Origin: Sanghuangporus weigelae
Lineage: Eukaryota > Basidiomycota > Agaricomycetes > Hymenochaetales > Hymenochaetaceae
DNA: 64,000 nt
Direction: 5' to 3'
NCBI GenBank assembly: GCA_033182465.1
Contig: CP137318.1
Span: forward strand, 2,790,001-2,854,000
A program made the translations under genes and the position numbers. Below the pieces are notes generated by a model. The model searched no databases and was not told the origin of the DNA. It saw only the letters and a list, made by a program, of their open reading frames with translations. Position 1 is the stretch's first letter. Each line of letters starts with the position of its first letter. This document shows positions 59,591-64,000 of this stretch, in pieces.

Positions 59591-62321
59591 ATGCAGTCCT
59601 CCTCATCCTCGTCCCCATTCCGTCAGCAGTTTCTTCCTCTCCCAGATGCTCACATTCGTGCACGTCAACACTCCGCTCCTTCTTCTACCTCACTTAACGC
59701 ATCCATTTGGGCCCCGCAACCCCAGTCACCGGGTGGCACATGGCCAAAAGACATCCAGGAATACGGTGATCTCCCTTGTCCTGCTAATAATGGGCTCGCA
59801 GAGTTTCGGCATGGCCTTTTCCCTGTCGACGATAGGCCTTTCACGAAGGAAGACGTCTTTGGTCTTCCCGGTGGCACCCACCCGATCACCGAGACCCGGG
59901 TTGGTGCAATTGGGGAAGGAAGGCGAAATGAGCTTCCTTTCCGTGAAGCAGAGGTATGTCTGCGATTTCTGCTTGCGATGCCGAGAATATTCGCGCATAT
60001 ATCCACATTTGCACATTTTGATCGCTGATCAAACCTCTTCCGGTATGATAGCATGTAGAGCTGCTTTTGCGTTCTCTGAATCTGAACTCTCCTGCACCAG
60101 AACAGCTATCTCCCTCCGTCGACTTTGACATTTCACCTTCCACGTCTTCGTCCTTCCCCACTACTCCGGTTGAGAGCTCACCTACGACGCCACGCTCTTC
60201 TGATCTTCTATTCCATCAACAAAACGAGTATGGAGTATCAAATAGCATTGGCCTCGGCTTATCGTCTCAGTCTGGTATGATGCCAGCTATACAGAAGAAT
60301 TCTAAGAATTCTCAAGAACCGTATTGGAATGAACTGGGTTATTCTTTATCGTGTGACAATCATTCTCTTAACCAAGCCCTTCCTCCGGCTGCGTTTGGGC
60401 CGTGTGAGCGTCTCTCCGGGCACAGGACCTCAATAGGCTTTCCTACTGGTTTGAGCGCTGACCATCGCCGTGCGGCTACCCTCGATTGGCATCAGCAGTC
60501 TCTTTCAGAGCCGCTTGGATGGCCAAACTTGACGCCTCCTTTGGACGGTGGGCCATTTGGACTTTGTGACTTCGATTTAGCGCGTACTGGTCCCATTGAC
60601 TTCGGAAGAGTCGGAAATCCCACTGGTGCTTCTGGAGCAATGAACTGTCGTCAACAGCAGGGTCCTGCATCAACCGAGGTTGGTGCAAGTCAAGAGTATA
60701 CAATATGGTTTACTAACTATATGCGTTCAGCCAATCAATTTCTTATCACTTCTCCATCCGTCTTCAACGCCGCCATATGCACTCTTTGTCGCTCGCATTG
60801 TCAAATCCTCGGACCAACAAGCTTCAATTTTCTTACAACAAAAGCTTAAGGTTGCTGATGAAAAGGAAAGGGCAAAAATCGTGGATGCTATTTGCACACG
60901 AGGCACTGAAATGATGTCCCATCGGCAAGTGATATTATTCATTTTATATGCGTAAATTTTTGGACTAAATTCATTTTGACAGCTTTGGAAACTGGGCTGT
61001 TCAGCGATGCCTAGAGGCCGCATCGTCGGCAGAAGAACGTAGAAAGATTGCTGTTTGTATGAGGTAAACAATCACATTCATTATTTGGATTACCCCAAGT
61101 TGACCGTATATCTCAGGGAAAATGTAGTCGAGCTGGCTACCAATTGCTATGGTTGCCATGTACTTCAAAAAGCTCTTGACTGCGAAGAGGACATTAGACT
61201 CTTAATTGTTTCCGAATTACTTCGTGGCGACCCAGCAAAAACACTCGTCAACAAGCACGCTTCTCACGTTTGGAGCAAGGTAGATAATGCCATTGGTCCT
61301 CTACCCTATCACTGACATCTTTTGAGATCATGGAACTCAGTTGGACGCCTCCGGCTCCACCCATCTTTGTTTAGTACGTTATTCTCCCACTCACTAGTGT
61401 AAGCTAAATCAAACAAACTATTCAGCGTCAACAAAGCCCTTCAAGGCAAGTGGGCTTCTCTGGCTTGCCATGAGACCGGTTCGCTTGTTGTACAGGTTCG
61501 ACCTGAAGCGTTTTTATCCCCAGAACATGGTCTCATTGAATCATATGACAGCATGCGTTCGAGAATCTTGAAGAATCGGCCAAGGACGGCATCGTTGATG
61601 AGCTTCTGAATCGTGGCCCGGCCGCTTTTGCGGAGGTCGTCAAGAATCAATGGGGTTCATACTGCATCCAGCATAGTCGGTGCTCTCGTTATATTAAATA
61701 TGCTGATACGCTAATATGCTATTTCCAGTACTCGAGCATGGAAGCTTGAAGCATCGAGATCTTGCTCTGTCGCTTCTTCTTTTTGGTCTCCTGGAATTCG
61801 CGACAAATGAACAGGGATTCAAGTCCGTTACGAAGGCTCTCAAGGAGGGAGGTAAAGATGCTCTGGACAAGTTCGTCAACAGAATGCGGGAGTCACCTGC
61901 TGGGTTTGTGATCGAATCTGGCGAAGTGAGATCGTAGCTTACTTTGTAAACAGCGGCCGCAGAGCCATCATCGTTGATCTGGCTTTGTCCACCACTGGTA
62001 GCCAGCTCATCGCGAGCATACTCCCCAATGTTCGTCTACCCTTTTCTTTTCTTATGCTTTCCACTGAGCTCACCGATGTGTCTTGATCAGATCGACAAAG
62101 ATCATCGTGCCATGTTGTACGACGCGGTCAGTCCAGAGCGAATCACAGCTCATTTCTCGACCTAATCTCCATATTAGATTCGGGGCCACATTGTCACTCT
62201 GCGAGGCTGTAAGACTGGTTCCAAAGTTATTTGGCTTTTGTACGTCCACGGGTTTCGTGCTAAGATTTGTGTGCTCACAACTTACATATTCTCTAGCGAC
62301 AGAATGGTACTGTCTGTCTGA
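59591..62321 (+). CDS. Pumilio/PUF-family RNA-binding protein
   Basis: The N-terminal about 360 residues are low complexity (Ser/Pro/Gln) with 'RPFTKEDVFGLPGGTHPITE'. The PUF repeat array starts near 60830 with 'KSSDQQASIFLQQKLKVADE'. Repeat cores can be seen at 'SFGNWAVQRCLE', 'CYGCHVLQKALD', 'HASHVWSKIME', 'TGSLVVQHAFE', 'WGSYCIQH', 'EQGFKSVTKALK', 'TGSQLIASILP' and 'KTGSKVIWLF', about eight in all. They are spread over exons joined by short introns. The last exon ends 'DRMVLSV' at 62321. PUF proteins bind mRNA 3' UTRs to repress or localise them. Later repeats (six to eight) lack the usual Gln, so base recognition there is likely weak. I cannot assign it to a named yeast PUF. Confidence 0.88.
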
Positions 62322-62990
62322 CGATTCATCTGTCGCCTTCCTCACAGATCTGTCTGCAGCGCGCTTACTACGGTTCTTAACCGTCGGCACACAATGCACT
62401 TCCTTAACATGCTCCCGAATATCATCACCGGACATCTCGTTATACCGCATCTGATTGAACGGATACGAAACTTGCAATAAAAGAATACCGCACAATCTGG
62501 ACGCCAAATCAGCACCGAAATTTGAAGCACAATCCATAACATCTGTTGAGTTTACAACGGCCAAACATATTCGATCATTCGACTCGGCTACGATCTTTTT
62601 TCCGTATTACCAGCATATTCATAATCTTCGGAATCGACGAATACCATAAGCATATCACCAAGAAGACGTTGAAAGAGTAACCAGCAGTTTCCTTCATATT
62701 GCATTGCTCAGTAACCTGCAATCGTTCTCGCTCGCATTTGCATTCGAAACACCATTGCCACGCATTATCGCAGTTTTGTTCTGTTGTGAGAAGATGATTA
62801 CATCCGTTTGTACTACATTCTGTCCTGTTCTGAGTGTCGCTGTATACATTATGACGAGAGTTGTCACTTGCGAACGCGTGTGAGCATATACCCAGTAAAT
62901 TGACGTCACGGCTGAGATAGCCGGATACTAAGTACCAGTATTCGGAATTCATGATATCATCCGTGTACATGACGTGAGCGGCATAGGTAT
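62250..62990 (-). other. unassigned open stretch, possible small gene
   Basis: Upstream of the Ser-rich gene the minus strand has open frames that could join by one intron: 'MQYEGNCWLLFQRLLGD', then 'AESNDRICLAVVNSTDVMDC' and 'VKEVHCVPTVKNRSKRAADR'. A donor GTAATA and acceptor GTAG at about 62611-62589 fit in phase, but the intron would be very short. Another frame at 62909-62694 is also open and includes Asn-rich text. The downstream part runs antisense through the PUF final exon. No family is recognised and no signal peptide is clear. Chance openness is quite possible. Confidence 0.2.
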
Positions 62991-62996
62991 AAGTAT

Positions 62997-63011
62997 TATA
63001 TATATATATAT
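62997..63011. repeat. (TA)n run upstream of the Ser-rich gene
   Basis: An alternating TA run of 15 nt about 75 nt upstream of the ATG at 63087. It may serve as a TATA-type promoter element or be a plain microsatellite. Confidence 0.6.
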
Positions 63012-63086
63012 GGTCCATCTTAACCTCTCAGACAGACATACTAGTACTCCCGCATCTCCCCCCGTCCGTCGTCCAGCTACTTGCCA

Positions 63087-63851
63087 ATGCCAGTGGCTGC
63101 AGTCGCGGCAACACGCCCTCTTCCAATAGTTATACAGCCAACAGAGGTCGAATCTCGTCGGCGTCGCGTCGTCTCTTTCTCTTCCGACAGCATCCCCTCC
63201 AATTCAAATCCACACAGTACTAGTGGCGAATCCTGGTTTCATGTCTCTACCTCACAATCCTCACGGTCCTCTACTTCCTCTCACCATCCCCTCCCAAAAG
63301 GCGCCCGGCCTGCTTCGCCGCAGCCAACGCGCGTAATCGAGCTTGATTCTCCTTCTCATGCACAAACTTCTCATTGCGACGCATCCTCACTCAAGCGCTC
63401 GGGAACGTTCTCGTCTTGGAAACTGGAATGGAGGGGAATTCAAAAGGTCGTGAAATGGGCGGTTCTGGGCGACAAATCGCACGATTCTCAAAGGCGCCGC
63501 AAGCAGAATTCTCAAGCGAATAAAAATACTCGCCACGAGGACTATATAAATTCCACTGTGCAACGCGAGGCTATATCTTACAGATTAGACGAGGATTTGC
63601 CTCGGGATCGTGTAGACTATGGCTATGGAGTCTCACCATATATCTGTGCATCCCCTACATCGCCACTTTCTCCTACAACTTCGGCCACGTGCGTCGATAC
63701 ATTACCGGAACGGTATTATTCGCATTCAGATTTCTACCACGGCCATGGCAATGGTTTTTCGGATTCTGAGGTGCATTTCCCATTAGAGGGTCCACCCTCT
63801 ATTTCAACTGAACCGCTGAGAGGACAGAGAAGCATTCAGGTGGGCTCCTGA
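63087..63851 (+). CDS. Ser/Arg-rich protein of unknown function
   Basis: A 254-aa frame beginning 'MPVAAVAATRPLPIVI' (an earlier in-frame codon is TTG, not ATG). The first 110 residues are Ser/Pro/Arg rich and likely disordered. A short ordered-looking core follows: 'SGTFSSWKLEWRGIQKVVKW' and 'AVLGDK', then a basic run. The last third is Tyr/Ser/Pro rich ('YYSHSDFYHGHG'). No known domain. The frame ends at 63851, but the sequence just before (attcag|gtgggc) could be a splice donor, so the true gene may continue past the window edge. Confidence 0.6.
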   Translation: MPVAAVAATRPLPIVIQPTEVESRRRRVVSFSSDSIPSNSNPHSTSGESWFHVSTSQSSRSSTSSHHPLPKGARPASPQPTRVIELDSPSHAQTSHCDASSLKRSGTFSSWKLEWRGIQKVVKWAVLGDKSHDSQRRRKQNSQANKNTRHEDYINSTVQREAISYRLDEDLPRDRVDYGYGVSPYICASPTSPLSPTTSATCVDTLPERYYSHSDFYHGHGNGFSDSEVHFPLEGPPSISTEPLRGQRSIQVGS

Positions 63852-64000
63852 TACTCTTCTTGGTCTTGGACAACTCAACTCCTTTCGTACTTTATTACCC
63901 ACTCCTATCTTAAATTGCTATCCGTTCTTTGAATCGCCTCGATCTATGATTTCTGTCAAATCATCACTGTTCACATCTGCACATGTATTTGGTGTCAGTT
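63852..64000. other. window end, 3' region or intron
   Basis: 149 nt after the last frame; T-rich, with no further feature recognised. Confidence 0.3.

Noticed and set aside
59223-59663. 146-codon minus-strand frame before the PUF gene
   Set aside because: Basic, repetitive composition and overlap with the PUF start; read as chance.
1-64000. tRNA, rRNA, CRISPR array, transposon or virus-like element
   Set aside because: No B-box-like tRNA pattern in a plausible setting, no direct-repeat array, no terminal repeats and no transposase, reverse transcriptase or capsid-like frame was seen.

Overview
The window reads as nuclear DNA of a filamentous basidiomycete, most likely an Agaricomycete. Genes are dense (31 supported protein genes in 64 kb) and lie on both strands. 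Nearly all are cut by several 45-65 nt GT-AG introns, and very small exons occur (9, 10, 17 and 23 nt). The gene set (Pom152, Swi1, Rpc37, Cdk11, Rap1, PABA synthase fused in one chain, tandem DUF2235 genes, GH28) is fungal. I saw no tRNA, rRNA, CRISPR array or recognisable mobile element.

Region by region. 1-7 kb: 3' end of a peroxisomal acyl-CoA synthetase, a very large CNH-like/GYF protein, and cyclin H. 7-14.3 kb: a Ser/Thr-rich surface protein, Fap7 adenylate kinase, a polytopic membrane protein, the Pol III subunit Rpc37/RPC5, and a Rab5-type GTPase. 14.6-25.7 kb: an alpha-arrestin with PY motifs, the SWI/SNF subunit Swi1, a membrane-anchored thioredoxin, a small ABM-domain protein, Cdk11, and the telomere protein Rap1. 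25.7-38.9 kb: a D-2-hydroxyglutarate/D-lactate dehydrogenase, nucleoporin Pom152, inorganic pyrophosphatase, gamma-tubulin complex protein GCP4, and a TBC-domain protein that lacks both canonical GAP fingers. 39.4-44.8 kb: two tandem paralogues of a DUF2235 (Tle1-like) alpha/beta hydrolase. 45-51.9 kb: Rrp1, then an amino-acid permease, an intronless methyltransferase and a 2-oxoglutarate/Fe(II) oxygenase side by side. 52-64 kb: Ubc12, 5-hydroxyisourate hydrolase, PABA synthase, a GH28 pectinase, a Pumilio-family protein, and a Ser-rich protein of unknown function.

Most genes are conserved housekeeping genes and do not form one pathway. The likely accessory parts are the DUF2235 pair, the permease-methyltransferase-oxygenase trio and the GH28 gene. 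Exon junctions were inferred by eye from splice consensus and protein-family continuity. For cyclin H, Fap7, Rab5, Swi1, the arrestin, PABA synthase and the GYF protein the summed exon lengths are exact multiples of three, which supports those models. Junctions of the other multi-exon genes are approximate.
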